A DNA stretch of 64,000 nt, from positions 62,001-126,000 of the forward strand of contig NZ_BMDT01000005.1 in assembly GCF_014635985.1 (NCBI RefSeq). The letters run 5' to 3'. The DNA is from Enterococcus alcedinis. Its GTDB lineage: Bacteria; Bacillota; Bacilli; Lactobacillales; Enterococcaceae. The notes beneath the pieces were generated by a model. The model was given only the letters and a program-made list of their open reading frames with translations. It ran no database searches and had not been told where the DNA came from. Below are positions 27,035 to 36,487 of this stretch, piece after piece. How positions within the stretch are numbered: the first letter of the stretch is position 1; each line of letters opens with the position of its first letter. The position numbers and the translations under genes were made by a program.

Positions 27035-28393
27035 TTACATCATCTTCGTTGGATTTAGGCGGTTTTCTGGATCAAAAACGGCTTTTATTTGACGTAAGTA
27101 GGTCAAAACGGTTGGATCGATTTCTTTTAAGAAATAGGATTTTTTCAGTAATCCAATGCCATGTTCGGCAGAAGGTAGTCCCTTTTGCAAGGCGACGTAA
27201 TGATAGAGCTCGGATAAGAATAAGGCTAGCTGTTTCTTCCATCTGTCATCGGTCATTGCATTTTTTAAGATACATACATGAATATTACCATCGCCTGCAT
27301 GACCAAATGTAATGGTGGCTAAATCATATGTTTGCCCCATTTGTTTGATTTTCTCGATGGTTTCGGTAATTTTATCAATTGGAACAACGATATCTAATGG
27401 CTCTTGTTTCGTCACGGCTTCGATGCCTGAAACGATGGCGCCTCTTAACTTCCAGACTTGTGCCTCAACTTCATCGCTTAAGTGTCGATACTCCACTCGT
27501 TGATTTTTATCCGCTAATGCTAATGCCTGTTCGAGGCGTTCTTCAACATCTGCGCGTTGATTACCATCAACGGTTAACAACAAGTAATTTTTTGACTGCT
27601 TTAAAGGAAAAGAAAGTCCAAGTAATTGTTGGCTATAGGCGATTCCTTCTTCTTCAAAAAACTCGAGCGCTGTTGGGTTGACTGCACTTGATAATAACGC
27701 GTTCACTGTTTTTGAAACGTCTGACAAGTGATCAAAACCAACTAATAAGGACTGGGTAATTTTAGGCGGTACCACGAGACGCAAAGCAATCTCAATAATC
27801 ATTCCTAACGTTCCTTCTGATCCAATAAATAAATCTTTTAAATCATAGCCTGAACTGTTTTTCTCGGTTAAGCTTCCAACTGTCATTTTCTCGCCACTCG
27901 CTAGGACAACAACCATTTGACGAACATAGTTACGAGTCACCCCATATTTGACGGCACGCATGCCTCCTGCGTTCGTTGCAACGGTTCCGCCTATTGTTGC
28001 CTTATTTGATCCTGGATCAGGTGGATAAAGATAACCTTTCGCTTCAACAAACGTCTGAATTTCTTCCAAAGTCACACCTGGTTCAACAAAAAGCGTGCGT
28101 GTCGCTTCATCGAATGCAGTGATTTGATTCATCTGAGAGAAATCAATTAAAATTTCTCCTTTGACGGGAAATGTTGCACCGGTCACACCCGTCCCTGCAC
28201 CACGAGGGATTAAGTGATATTGCTGTTCTTTCGCATAAAGCGCCAAGTCCTGTACTTCTTGCGTGGTTTTAGGAAAGACGAGTGCTTGTGCGATACCTTT
28301 TTGAGCGAGTAAAGGTGTTTCAAGGTAAACTTTCGGAATTGCTGTCCCGAGGACCACTCGCTCATTCCCAAAAATCTCGATTAATTTTTGCAT
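27035..28393 (-). CDS. FAD-dependent 2-hydroxyacid oxidase/dehydrogenase (GlcD family)
   Basis: A 452-residue flavoprotein of the PCMH/VAO family, which oxidises 2-hydroxy acids such as glycolate or D-lactate. The FAD-binding half shows LIPRGAGTGVTGATFP (about 58-73), GGTVATNAGGMRAVKYG (about 133-149) and GSEGTLGMI (about 187). The C-terminal half has FGHAGDGNIHV (about 366), a GlcD signature. There is no signal peptide. It lies 18 bp downstream of metI, so it may be cotranscribed with the methionine transporter; what links the two is unclear. The exact substrate is not determined by the sequence. Confidence 0.88.
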   Translation of the reverse strand: MQKLIEIFGNERVVLGTAIPKVYLETPLLAQKGIAQALVFPKTTQEVQDLALYAKEQQYHLIPRGAGTGVTGATFPVKGEILIDFSQMNQITAFDEATRTLFVEPGVTLEEIQTFVEAKGYLYPPDPGSNKATIGGTVATNAGGMRAVKYGVTRNYVRQMVVVLASGEKMTVGSLTEKNSSGYDLKDLFIGSEGTLGMIIEIALRLVVPPKITQSLLVGFDHLSDVSKTVNALLSSAVNPTALEFFEEEGIAYSQQLLGLSFPLKQSKNYLLLTVDGNQRADVEERLEQALALADKNQRVEYRHLSDEVEAQVWKLRGAIVSGIEAVTKQEPLDIVVPIDKITETIEKIKQMGQTYDLATITFGHAGDGNIHVCILKNAMTDDRWKKQLALFLSELYHYVALQKGLPSAEHGIGLLKKSYFLKEIDPTVLTYLRQIKAVFDPENRLNPTKMM

Positions 28394-28410
28394 ACTATTT
28401 TCTTCACTCC

Positions 28411-29070
28411 TTATTTTTTCAAGGCTTTTTTGGCAAGATAATCACCAAGCCACTGAATCAATTGCACAATGATAATGAGGATTACAATAATAATGACTAG
28501 CACACCAGTCTCATAACGGTAGTAACCATACTGAATGGCTAAGTCGCCGACACCACCGGCTCCAATCGTTCCGACCATTGCCGAATAACCAATTAAACTA
28601 ATAATGGTTAAAACAAAGCCACGAATCAAACTCGGTAATCCCTCCGGAAGCAGCACACCTTTAAAAATCAGTCGTTTACTGGCTCCCGTTGAAATTGCGG
28701 CTTCTAAAATCCCATGATCGACTTCTGAAAAGGCGCCTTCAGCAATTCGGGCATAAAATGGAATGGCAGCAACGGTTAATGATACCGTTCCTCCAGCAGG
28801 AGTATACGGATCCCCGATTAACCATTTGGCCACAGGAATTAAGACGACCATCAAAATCAAAAAGGGCAACGAACGGACTGCGTTCACCACAAAACTAAGC
28901 ACGGGATAAAAAATAGTTTGTTTGGCAAATAAAGGATTGCTTGAAAAATAAAGAAATAAACCAAACGCGCCACCAATAACGACCGCAATCAACGTCGAAA
29001 CAAAAACCATTTGAGCGGTTTCCCATAATGCTTTTGGCAATTCTAGTTGAATAATTTCCCATGTTTCCAT
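28411..29070 (-). CDS. metI: Methionine ABC transporter permease MetI
   Basis: A 219-residue permease with five helices. NAVRSLPFLILMVVLIPV, EAAISTGASKRLIFKGVLLPEGLPS (EAA loop; core ISTGASKRLIFKG, about 143-167) and SAMVGTIGAGGVGDLAIQYGY are signatures of MetI (MUT family). Its start overlaps the metN stop by 1 nt. With MetN and MetQ it forms a methionine importer. Confidence 0.95.
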   Translation of the reverse strand: METWEIIQLELPKALWETAQMVFVSTLIAVVIGGAFGLFLYFSSNPLFAKQTIFYPVLSFVVNAVRSLPFLILMVVLIPVAKWLIGDPYTPAGGTVSLTVAAIPFYARIAEGAFSEVDHGILEAAISTGASKRLIFKGVLLPEGLPSLIRGFVLTIISLIGYSAMVGTIGAGGVGDLAIQYGYYRYETGVLVIIIVILIIIVQLIQWLGDYLAKKALKK

Positions 29071-30098
29071 TACAACGCCTCCTGTCTTTCAACGATTCGC
29101 AAGTGATCGACTTTTGTTGCCATCTTACGCACAACTTCGTCAATGACTGCTTGTTCACCATCAATATGAAGGATTAAACGCCCAATCGCTTTACCATGAA
29201 TGTACTCAATCTTTCCGTGAATAATGCTCATTAGGACCGGATATTCACGTGAAATCAGACTAATCAACGGCTCAATCGCTTGTTCTCCTAGATAGGTTAA
29301 CTCTAATAATTGCCCAGAATCAAATTGGTCAAATAATTCGGATGGCAAGACGAGATTCATGTGTCGCCCAACAAGTTTTTGGGTAAAAGGATGTTGCGGT
29401 TGACCAAAAATGGAAAAGGTATCATTTTCTTCAACGATTTTCCCTTGGTCCATTACCGCGACGCGATCGAATAATCGTTTAGCGACTTCCATTTGGTGCG
29501 TAATAAACACGATGGTTAAGCCTAACTCTCGATTGATTTTTTCTAACAAAATGATAATTTCCTCGGTCGTTTCGACATCTAAAGCACTTGTTGCTTCATC
29601 ACAGAGTAGGATTTCTGGTTGATTGGCTAGCGCACGCGCAATCCCAACCCGTTGTTTTTGTCCTCCAGACAAACTACGCGGATAATCATTGATTTTATCG
29701 GCTAAATCAACTAACGATAGTAATTCTTCAATTCGCTCTTGTCTTTTTTCTTTCGGATAATCGCCTGCTTCTAAGGCAAATAAAATATTTTGACCGATTG
29801 TTTTGTTTTGAATTAAATTAAAATGTTGAAAAATCATGCCGATTTTTTTACGTAGTTGGCTTAACGCCTGACCTTTAACATTCGTTACGTCTTTTCCGTC
29901 AATCAATAATTGCCCACTCGTTGGGACTTGTAGTAAATTCATTGTACGGACTAAAGTACTTTTACCTGCGCCACTCAAACCCACAATGCCATAGATTTCG
30001 CCCTGATTAATACTCAAAGAAACATCGTCAACAGCGAGTGTTTGACGATGTTTCTGATTGAATTGGACGGTGACCTGTTTCAATTCAATTTTACGCAT
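29070..30098 (-). CDS. metN: Methionine ABC transporter ATPase MetN
   Basis: A 342-residue ATPase. Walker A is GLSGAGKST (about 39-47), signature SLSGGQKQRVGIARAL, Walker B ILLCDEATSALD and the switch His is in FITHQM. The C-terminal segment of about 90 residues (PVLMSIIHGKIEYIHGKAIGRL) is the NIL/ACT-like domain that binds methionine and inhibits transport in MetN proteins. The gene is 19 bp after metQ. Confidence 0.95.
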   Translation of the reverse strand: MRKIELKQVTVQFNQKHRQTLAVDDVSLSINQGEIYGIVGLSGAGKSTLVRTMNLLQVPTSGQLLIDGKDVTNVKGQALSQLRKKIGMIFQHFNLIQNKTIGQNILFALEAGDYPKEKRQERIEELLSLVDLADKINDYPRSLSGGQKQRVGIARALANQPEILLCDEATSALDVETTEEIIILLEKINRELGLTIVFITHQMEVAKRLFDRVAVMDQGKIVEENDTFSIFGQPQHPFTQKLVGRHMNLVLPSELFDQFDSGQLLELTYLGEQAIEPLISLISREYPVLMSIIHGKIEYIHGKAIGRLILHIDGEQAVIDEVVRKMATKVDHLRIVERQEAL

Positions 30099-30117
30099 AT
30101 TTTCTCCTTCTTACTCG

Positions 30118-30975
30118 TTATTTATTCCAAGAAGCCGGTTGATCAAAATCTTTAAACGGAGAAGCTGCGATTGCTTCTTTAAATGCATCACTCGTTAAGA
30201 CTTCAGTAAAGGCTTGACCAAGCTCAGAATCTTTTTCTTGCGTGCGTACAGCAACAACGTTTTTGTATTGTTCTTGTAATTTCTCTAAAGCCAGTGCATC
30301 TGCTGGATCAAGATCCGCTGCCCAAGAAAAATTCCCTGGTACAAGTGCGATATCAACATTATCAATTGAACGAGCCAATTGCGCTGCGTCTAATTCTTTA
30401 AAATCGAAGTTTTTCGGATTTTCGGCAATGTCATTGACTGTCGCTTTTGTTTCATCAATTTCGTCTGCAATGGTCACTAATTCATTGGCTTCCAGTAATT
30501 GCAATGTACGCGCTAAGTTCGAAGCATCATTGGCAATCGACACTTTAGCACCTTCTGGTAACTCACTTAAACTTTTTAATTCTTTGGAGTAAATTCCCAT
30601 TCCTAAAGTTGGTACGTGACCTAAGGCTGTTAAATCCAAACCATTATCTGCAGAAAACTTTTCTAAATAAGCCGTGTGTTGAAATAAATTGGCATCGATT
30701 TGTTCATCTGCGAGTGCTTTGTTTGGTTGGACATAGTCATTAAACGTTTTGGTTGTTAAGGTAAAACCTTTTTCTTCCATCAATGGTCCTAAAACATCCG
30801 TCACCATCTCACCATATGGTCCTGGTGCAACACCGACCACCACAGTCTGTGTCCCTTCACCTGAAGCTGACGTAGCACCTTCTTCTTTCTCGGCTGCACC
30901 TTGACCACAAGCTGCTAACCCTAATACCAACGCACTTACTGTAAATAACCATTTTCCTTTGTTCCATTTCCCCAT
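30118..30975 (-). CDS. metQ: Methionine-binding lipoprotein MetQ
   Basis: A 285-residue NlpA-family lipoprotein. The signal peptide ends in the lipobox VLGLAACGQGA (Cys about 22). The ATG at 30973-30975 follows AAGGGGGC; a longer in-frame start at 31011 has no such site. Motifs TKTFNDYVQPNKALADEQIDAN, FQHTAYLEKF and LARTLQLLEANELV are typical of MetQ. It heads the metQ-N-I operon and is preceded by a structured leader of about 185 nt. Confidence 0.93.
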   Translation of the reverse strand: MGKWNKGKWLFTVSALVLGLAACGQGAAEKEEGATSASGEGTQTVVVGVAPGPYGEMVTDVLGPLMEEKGFTLTTKTFNDYVQPNKALADEQIDANLFQHTAYLEKFSADNGLDLTALGHVPTLGMGIYSKELKSLSELPEGAKVSIANDASNLARTLQLLEANELVTIADEIDETKATVNDIAENPKNFDFKELDAAQLARSIDNVDIALVPGNFSWAADLDPADALALEKLQEQYKNVVAVRTQEKDSELGQAFTEVLTSDAFKEAIAASPFKDFDQPASWNK

Positions 30976-30995
30976 TATAAAAAGCCCCCTTTTAG

Positions 30996-31158
30996 TTAAA
31001 AAAACTCCCATACTTCTAGCATCTAAACTAGAAGAACGAAAGTCTGATTTACTTGTTTTTGTGTAGATGTTTTACATTTAGACATACGACACAATTGTAT
31101 GATTCTCGATAGTACTCATCGTAACTTCTCGATATTCACATTGTATTTTAATCTAAAT
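30996..31158 (-). promoter_or_regulatory. Structured leader of metQNI, candidate riboswitch/attenuator of unknown class
   Basis: A closing helix ATTTAGA/TCTAAAT (31152-31158 with 31076-31082) encloses about 70 nt. That interval contains a CATAC/GTATG hairpin, an ATCG/CGAT helix and two copies of TATCGAGAA. Downstream, a hairpin (core 31013-31019 with 31028-31034, extended by ACTTTC/GGGAGT) runs straight into seven T residues, forming a possible terminator just before the metQ ribosome site. CATCTA upstream could pair with its loop. I see no T-box or S-box consensus. The fold was judged by eye only. Confidence 0.45.
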
Positions 31159-31166
31159 TTAAATAT

Positions 31167-31195
31167 ACTATAAGTAAAATATCGTGGAATGTCAA
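31167..31195 (-). promoter_or_regulatory. Promoter of metQNI
   Basis: Minus-strand TTGACA (31190-31195) and TATAGT (31167-31172) with 17 bp spacing. The start near 31160 leaves a 5' leader of about 185 nt. Confidence 0.8.
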
Positions 31196-31259
31196 GATGA
31201 TTTATATGTATTATCGTACAAACTGGTTGCGAATCCCCTTTAATGTTCATTTTTTGCTA

Positions 31260-31298
31260 GAAGAAAGAATAAGCACGCCTCCTACTTTGAAGACGTGC
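31260..31298 (-). terminator. Terminator of the ser operon
   Basis: An 11-bp stem with two G-U pairs (31271-31281 with 31288-31298) is followed by a T-rich tail on the minus strand, 10 nt after the DUF1015 stop codon. Confidence 0.75.
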
Positions 31299-31307
31299 TC
31301 AATTCAA

Positions 31308-32534
31308 TTATTTTGTTTCTAAATCATGTAAAAACAGACCGCTTAATAGTTTTGGTTCAAACCAAGTTGATTTTGGCGGCATGATTTGTCCGGCATCTGC
31401 GACAGCCAGTAAATCACTCATTTGTGTTGGATACATCGCAAAAGCTAAGTTCCAATCAGGTGTTGCGACCATTTTTTCTAATTCTTTTGATCCGCGAATA
31501 CCGCCGACAAAATCAATGCGATTGTCACTGCGAATATCCATGATATCAAATATTTTTTCAAAAACATGTTTTTGTAAGTAAGAAACGTCCAAACTTTCAA
31601 CAATATCTGCAGCGATTTTATCTGCTGGAATTGTTAAAGTGTACCACTGATCGTCTAAATACATTTGAATTTCACGTGGATTTTGCGACGTGTTTTCAGT
31701 TGTTTTTTCGATTTCAAAGTGTTCAGATAGCATATCTAAAAAGTTCTCTGGTACTGGAACATTTAATACACGGTTGTATTCTAAGATTGCTAGTTCCTCT
31801 GCTGGGAATAAGATCGATAAGAAATAATCACTTTCGGGACTATTGGTTTGATTTTCACGTTTTTCAACGCCGACTTTAACCGCTGATTCACTACGGTGAT
31901 GACCATCTGCAATATATAGCGCATCAACACCTTCAAATAATGTGCTTAATTGCTCAGTGATTTTTTCATCATCGATTAACCACACTTGGTGCGACACGTC
32001 ATGATAACTGGTGAAATCATATAATGTCGCATTCGTACGTTTCCAGTTCTCAACAATTTCTTGGATGGCTGCTTGATTTTTATACGTTAAGAAGATTGGG
32101 CTTGTATTGGCATCACAGGCTTTCATATGGTTAATACGATCAATTTCTTTTTCGTAACGTGTAAATTCATGTTTTTTAATTTTGCCTTCCATGTAATCAT
32201 CAATGGATGTACATGCAACGATTCCTGTTTGGCTACGACCGTCCATCGTTAATTGATACAAATAGAAGTTCGGATGATTGTCTTTGACTAACCAGCCTTT
32301 TTCTAAAAAGTCCGCTAGATTATCACCAGCTTTTTGATAGACTTTCTCATCATACTGGGACAGTGTTTCTGGTAAATCAATTTCTGCCTTATCAATATGG
32401 AAATAACTATACGGATTGTTTTGCGCTAATTCTTTTGCTTCTTGTGAATTCACCACATCGTAGGGTAATTCTGCAATTTTAGCAGCTAATTCTGATTTCG
32501 GGCGAATCCCCTTGAAAGCTTTGACTAAGACCAT
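31308..32534 (-). CDS. DUF1015 family protein of the serine operon
   Basis: A 408-residue cytosolic protein of the DUF1015 family. FKGIRPKSELAAKIAELPYD at the N-terminus and the IADGHHRSESA motif (about 208-218) are family hallmarks. No biochemical role is established to my knowledge. The gene overlaps serA by 10 nt in a serC-serA-DUF1015 operon, an order seen in other Firmicutes. A link to serine metabolism is thus likely but unproven. Confidence 0.85.
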   Translation of the reverse strand: MVLVKAFKGIRPKSELAAKIAELPYDVVNSQEAKELAQNNPYSYFHIDKAEIDLPETLSQYDEKVYQKAGDNLADFLEKGWLVKDNHPNFYLYQLTMDGRSQTGIVACTSIDDYMEGKIKKHEFTRYEKEIDRINHMKACDANTSPIFLTYKNQAAIQEIVENWKRTNATLYDFTSYHDVSHQVWLIDDEKITEQLSTLFEGVDALYIADGHHRSESAVKVGVEKRENQTNSPESDYFLSILFPAEELAILEYNRVLNVPVPENFLDMLSEHFEIEKTTENTSQNPREIQMYLDDQWYTLTIPADKIAADIVESLDVSYLQKHVFEKIFDIMDIRSDNRIDFVGGIRGSKELEKMVATPDWNLAFAMYPTQMSDLLAVADAGQIMPPKSTWFEPKLLSGLFLHDLETK

Positions 32535-33721
32535 TCGTTATAAACCTCCGAATTTTTAATTGTGCGTACACGAATTAGATTTTCTTTTTGTTCTAAGTGG
32601 CGTTTCATTCGTTGCATTTTCAAATCATCTTTTTCACTGACATCAACTAATGTGTAGGCATAATCCCCACGTCCACGGTTGACCATGTTATCAATATTAA
32701 TTCCAAGTGAAGCAATCTCTGTTGAAATTTGACCTAAGACATTTGGTTTATTGTCATGAATAATTGTCACACGGTATGGTGATTGGAAATCCATTTCCAC
32801 TGCTGGGAAGTTAACTGAACGTTTAATGACACCTGTTTCTAAAAAGCGTTTCAATGTACGTGCTGCCATTTTAGCACAGTTTACTTCTGCTTCCTCAGTT
32901 GAAGCCCCTAAATGTGGTAAAACTAAGATTTTTGGATTATTTAATAATTTTGCATCGGCAAAATCAGTTGTAAAACCAGCCAATTCATCCGCTTCAATGG
33001 CTTTTAATACCGCTTGCGTATCGACAATTTCACCACGTGAGAAGTTAAATAACTTCGCTGTTGTTTTCATCATCGCAATTTCTTTATCACTAATTAAGTT
33101 ATTTGTTGCATCGTTTAATGGCACGTGAACGGTAATAAAATCACACGTACGGAAAACTTCTTCAATTTGTTGTGCACGTTTCACACGACGTGAAATCGTC
33201 CAAGCCGTATCGACTGAAACGTACGGGTCAAATCCCATAACTTCCATTCCTAAACGGTAAGCATCGTTTGCGATCATCGCTCCAATTGATCCTAAACCAA
33301 TGACACCTAAACGTTTGCCTTCTAATTCGGTTCCAGCAAATTGTTTTTTGTTGGCTTCAGCGACTTCTTCTAAGTTGTCACCTTCTAATTGTTGTACCCA
33401 GTTTGCACCTTGTAAGATTGGACGTACGCTTAATAGTAAGCTGGCAACGACTAACTCTTTCACTGCATTTGCATTGGCTCCTGGTGTATTAAAAACAACA
33501 ATTCCTTTTTTCGTTAAGTCTTCCACTGGAATATTGTTCGTTCCAGCCCCGGCACGAGCAACACCTAAGACTGTTTCTGGAAAGGCATAGTCATGTAACT
33601 TTTGACTACGTAATAAAATCCCATGTGGGTCTTTGTTGTCCTCATTAATGCCATAATTTTCGCTCTCGAAACGACTCATACCCTCGGTCGCAATTGCGTT
33701 AAATGTTTTAATCTGGAACAT
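32525..33721 (-). CDS. serA: D-3-phosphoglycerate dehydrogenase
   Basis: A 398-residue NAD-dependent enzyme for the first step of serine synthesis. GKRLGVIGLGSIGAMIANDA (about 138-157) is the Rossmann NAD loop. The 2-hydroxyacid dehydrogenase motifs FNFSRGEIVD and LPHLGASTEEAEVNCA follow, the latter with the catalytic His. An ACT domain occupies the C-terminus (VLGQISTEIASLGINIDNMV, about 335-390). The length fits the short SerA class. Its start is 1 nt after the serC stop, so the two are coupled. Confidence 0.93.
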   Translation of the reverse strand: MFQIKTFNAIATEGMSRFESENYGINEDNKDPHGILLRSQKLHDYAFPETVLGVARAGAGTNNIPVEDLTKKGIVVFNTPGANANAVKELVVASLLLSVRPILQGANWVQQLEGDNLEEVAEANKKQFAGTELEGKRLGVIGLGSIGAMIANDAYRLGMEVMGFDPYVSVDTAWTISRRVKRAQQIEEVFRTCDFITVHVPLNDATNNLISDKEIAMMKTTAKLFNFSRGEIVDTQAVLKAIEADELAGFTTDFADAKLLNNPKILVLPHLGASTEEAEVNCAKMAARTLKRFLETGVIKRSVNFPAVEMDFQSPYRVTIIHDNKPNVLGQISTEIASLGINIDNMVNRGRGDYAYTLVDVSEKDDLKMQRMKRHLEQKENLIRVRTIKNSEVYNEWS

Positions 33722-34807
33722 TTATTTTCCCGCCTTTTCTTCTTCAAATTTTTTCATTAAATCAACTAACGCTACGACGCCTTCTTTAGGAAAAGCATTG
33801 TATAAGCTTGCGCGCATGCCACCTACACTACGGTGACCTTTTAAATTTTGCATATTAGCTGCAAGTGCAATCTGATTGAACTCTTTGTCCCACTCAGCAT
33901 TTCCGGTAACAAAAGGAATATTATTAATTGAACGATCTTCTTTTGCAATCGGGCTTGAGAAAATAGGTGACGTGTCAATTGCATCATATAATAATTGAGC
34001 TTTTTCTTGATTGGCTTTTAAGATTGCCGGTACGCCCCCTAAATCTTCTAACCATTCAAAAACAAGATTTGCAATGTAAATACCATACGTTGCAGGTGTG
34101 TTATACATTGATTTGTTCTTCGCTTGAACACGATAGTCAAGCATCGGTGCAAAAACCGGTTCATCATTTAATAAATCATCACGAATAATTACAACCGTCA
34201 CCCCTGAAGGTCCGATATTTTTTTGCGCACCACCATAGATCACACCAAAATCGGTTACTTTATAGTCATTTGATAAAATATTTGAAGACATATCCGCGAT
34301 AATTGGCACAACCCCTGCATCTGGGATTTCTTGAAACGCAATGCCACCAATCGTTTCATTTGTTGTAATATGTAAATAGGCTGCGTCTTGATCAACCATT
34401 TCTTTTGTAATTTTTGGTACGTAAGTAAAGTTTTTGTCTTCGCTTGAAGCAATGACTTCCACTTCCACGCCTGGTACACTTTGTGCCGCTTCAATCGCTT
34501 TTTCAGCCCAAGTCCCCGTATTTACGTAAAGTGCTTTTTTACCTACAGCTAAGTTTAAAGGCAACATTGAAAATTGCAGACTTGCGCCACCTTGTAAAAA
34601 TAACACATGGTAATTATCTGGAATCGCCATTAATTTTCTTAAGCGTGCTTCTGCTTCATTAATAATACCTTCATAAATGGAGGAACGATGACTCATTTCC
34701 ATTACGGACAACTGGCTCCCGTTGTAATCTAAAAATTCTTTTTGTGCTTTTTCCAATACTGGTTTCGGTAAGATCGCCGGTCCTGCTGAAAAGTTATAAA
34801 CTGTCAT
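33722..34807 (-). CDS. serC: Phosphoserine aminotransferase
   Basis: A 361-residue PLP enzyme converting 3-phosphohydroxypyruvate to phosphoserine. [19 protein letters not shown] at the N-terminus, [20 protein letters not shown], and the PLP lysine in [13 protein letters not shown] (about 196) are diagnostic of Ser[16 protein letters not shown] closes the protein. It is the first gene of the ser operon. No serB is in the window. Confidence 0.95.
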   Translation of the reverse strand: MTVYNFSAGPAILPKPVLEKAQKEFLDYNGSQLSVMEMSHRSSIYEGIINEAEARLRKLMAIPDNYHVLFLQGGASLQFSMLPLNLAVGKKALYVNTGTWAEKAIEAAQSVPGVEVEVIASSEDKNFTYVPKITKEMVDQDAAYLHITTNETIGGIAFQEIPDAGVVPIIADMSSNILSNDYKVTDFGVIYGGAQKNIGPSGVTVVIIRDDLLNDEPVFAPMLDYRVQAKNKSMYNTPATYGIYIANLVFEWLEDLGGVPAILKANQEKAQLLYDAIDTSPIFSSPIAKEDRSINNIPFVTGNAEWDKEFNQIALAANMQNLKGHRSVGGMRASLYNAFPKEGVVALVDLMKKFEEEKAGK

Positions 34808-34842
34808 GTTGCATTCTCTCCTTTAAGTAAGTTGTAACGCTT

Positions 34843-34870
34843 ATTATAGCAAAGATTTAAGGTTTTACAA
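34843..34870 (-). promoter_or_regulatory. Promoter of serC-serA-DUF1015
   Basis: Minus-strand TTGTAA (34865-34870) and TATAAT (34843-34848) with 16 bp spacing. The leader is only about 30 nt. Confidence 0.75.
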
Positions 34871-35078
34871 ATTAAAAGCAATCATTTATGAATCACAATC
34901 GATTAATGTTCGTGTTACCACTCTAAATAAAGGGTTTTCATAATAACTAAATAAATATATTTCGGAAAAAACTACTTTATTAGCTACTAATGCGATTGTT
35001 TTTACTTTTTTTCACGTCAAAATTAACGTTTTACTCCGCGTTTCAAACGAAATCAATGCAAAAACCAAAAAAATTCAT

Positions 35079-35124
35079 AAAAAAACAGACAAAAAGATTG
35101 CATGAGCAAAATTTTTGTCTTTTG
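35079..35124 (-). terminator. Terminator beyond repeat array B
   Basis: A GACAAAAA/TTTTTGTC stem (35088-35095 with 35112-35119) is followed on the minus strand by a T run (35079-35086). It is about 300 nt after the last gene of the catabolic operon because array B intervenes. Confidence 0.65.
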
Positions 35125-35441
35125 TTTTATGCCTCTTGTTGAAACGGCATTGAATAAGCAGTAACTCGGTAATAAGCTTATTAAATAGCCTCTTGTCTAA
35201 ACGGTATAAAATAAACAGAAGCTTCGGAGATAAGTGGTCACTCGAATAAAATCAAAATACGATTTTTTTTGAATGCCCTCTTATCTCTTGCTTCTAAACG
35301 TTTATTTTATGCCTCTTGTTGAAACGGCATTGAATAAGCAGTAATTCGGTAATAAGCTAAAATCTCCCAAAAGTAAAGAACACTTTCGGGAGATTTCTTG
35401 CTTATTACTCGTTACTAAACGCTTATTAAATAGCCTCTTGT
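35125..35441. repeat. Long-hairpin repeat, array B (three units)
   Basis: Units are separated by GCCTCTTGT-type direct repeats at 35131, 35188, 35311 and 35433. Unit 1 is shortened (about 57 bp, arms fused); units 2 and 3 are about 122 bp. Bases 35125-35178 and 35305-35358 are identical except for one position. Unit 2 belongs to the GAGATAAG class and units 1 and 3 to the TAATAAG class. In each full unit the arms are complementary over about 45 nt, with an unpaired AAAC in the 3' arm. The oxidoreductase stop codon (35426-35428) lies inside the last arm. Confidence 0.9.
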
Positions 35442-36460
35442 TTAAACATGTCATCTATTAGTGCTAGTACAACACGGACTTCTTCGTTTTTAACGATTGG
35501 TTCTGCGCCTTCTCGGATAACTTCATACACATTTTGATAGAAAGGAATGAAATCCGCTTCTGATGATGGGAAGGCAATCTTTTCCATTGCTTCCTCAGAT
35601 GGTGGTGCCATTGTTTTCGTTAGGCCAACACCTGCTTGGATTGGTGTTGGTGCGCTAACGCCTTCTGCATTGGTAGCACGAATCATTTCACCTGATAGGT
35701 CCCAATCGTCAATCTTCGCTGTTCCTTCGGTTCCTTTAACGTACCAACGTGGTAATTTCGTATAGTTACTTGTTCCTACTTCAACAATCGCGCGAACGCC
35801 ATTTTCAAAAGTGATATAGGTAAAGAAACCATCATCAACTGGATCACCTAAAACATAACTAAAATCAACGTTCATTGATTTAATTGGACTTTCAACTAAC
35901 CATAATAATTGGTCTAATAAATGAACGCCCCAGTCTAATAGCATACCGCCACCGTGTTCTTTTAGATGACGCCAGTCACCTGGAATGCCGTTTGCTCCTT
36001 GAACGCGTGATTCAATTTGGAAAATGTCACCGATTGGTTTTTGTTGGTACATGTTACGAACCATTAAGAAATCTGGGTCCCAACGACGATTTTGGTGAAC
36101 CATGAATGTTTTTCCTGTTTCTTTAGCAACTGCTAAAATCTCATCCAGTTCTTCCACGTTCATTGCTACCGGTTTTTCACATAAAACGTGCTTGCCTGCG
36201 CGTAATGCTGTAATGGCTAGTTCTTTGTGGCTATCATTTGGTGTCGCGATTAGAATGCCTTCAACAGCTTCATCCGCTAAAATTGCTTCAAAGCTTTCAT
36301 ACGTTTCAAAGCCTTCTGATTTTGCAGCCTCTAAACGTGCTGCATCAATATCGTAAACACCTGTAATATTTAAACGTTCTGATTCTGTTGGCATTAATGT
36401 ACGAGCGTGGTATGAACCCATGCCGCCATAACCGACAATTGCGAAGTTTACTTTTTGCAT
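35426..36460 (-). CDS. Gfo/Idh/MocA-family dehydrogenase (second copy)
   Basis: A 344-residue NAD(P)-dependent sugar or inositol dehydrogenase-like protein. FAIVGYGGMGSYHARTL is the Rossmann loop (about 5-21). AGKHVLCEKPVAMNVEEL (about 92-109) holds the family EKP motif with the catalytic Lys. GGGMLLDWGVHLLDQLLWLV (about 170-189) has the conserved DxGxHxxD. It is the last gene of the catabolic operon. Its final codons (MFKQEAI) lie in the terminal sequence of repeat array B, so the C-terminus may have been set by the repeat. The substrate is unknown. Confidence 0.88.
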   Translation of the reverse strand: MQKVNFAIVGYGGMGSYHARTLMPTESERLNITGVYDIDAARLEAAKSEGFETYESFEAILADEAVEGILIATPNDSHKELAITALRAGKHVLCEKPVAMNVEELDEILAVAKETGKTFMVHQNRRWDPDFLMVRNMYQQKPIGDIFQIESRVQGANGIPGDWRHLKEHGGGMLLDWGVHLLDQLLWLVESPIKSMNVDFSYVLGDPVDDGFFTYITFENGVRAIVEVGTSNYTKLPRWYVKGTEGTAKIDDWDLSGEMIRATNAEGVSAPTPIQAGVGLTKTMAPPSEEAMEKIAFPSSEADFIPFYQNVYEVIREGAEPIVKNEEVRVVLALIDDMFKQEAI

Positions 36461-36487
36461 TGTTTATTCCTCACTTTTTGTTAATGT

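Noticed and set aside
30976-31011. Longer MetQ start at 31011.
   Set aside because: It would pass through the terminator-like leader hairpin region, and the ribosome site clearly serves the ATG at 30975.
34911-34924. AGAGTGGTAACACG on the minus strand upstream of serC resembles the T-box core AGGGTGGNACCGCG.
   Set aside because: It lies upstream of the serC promoter, has no specifier stem or terminator nearby, and differs at several invariant positions.
35125-35441. Repeats with spacers might be a CRISPR array.
   Set aside because: Units are about 120-bp palindromes with only three copies and no unique spacers; no cas genes are present.
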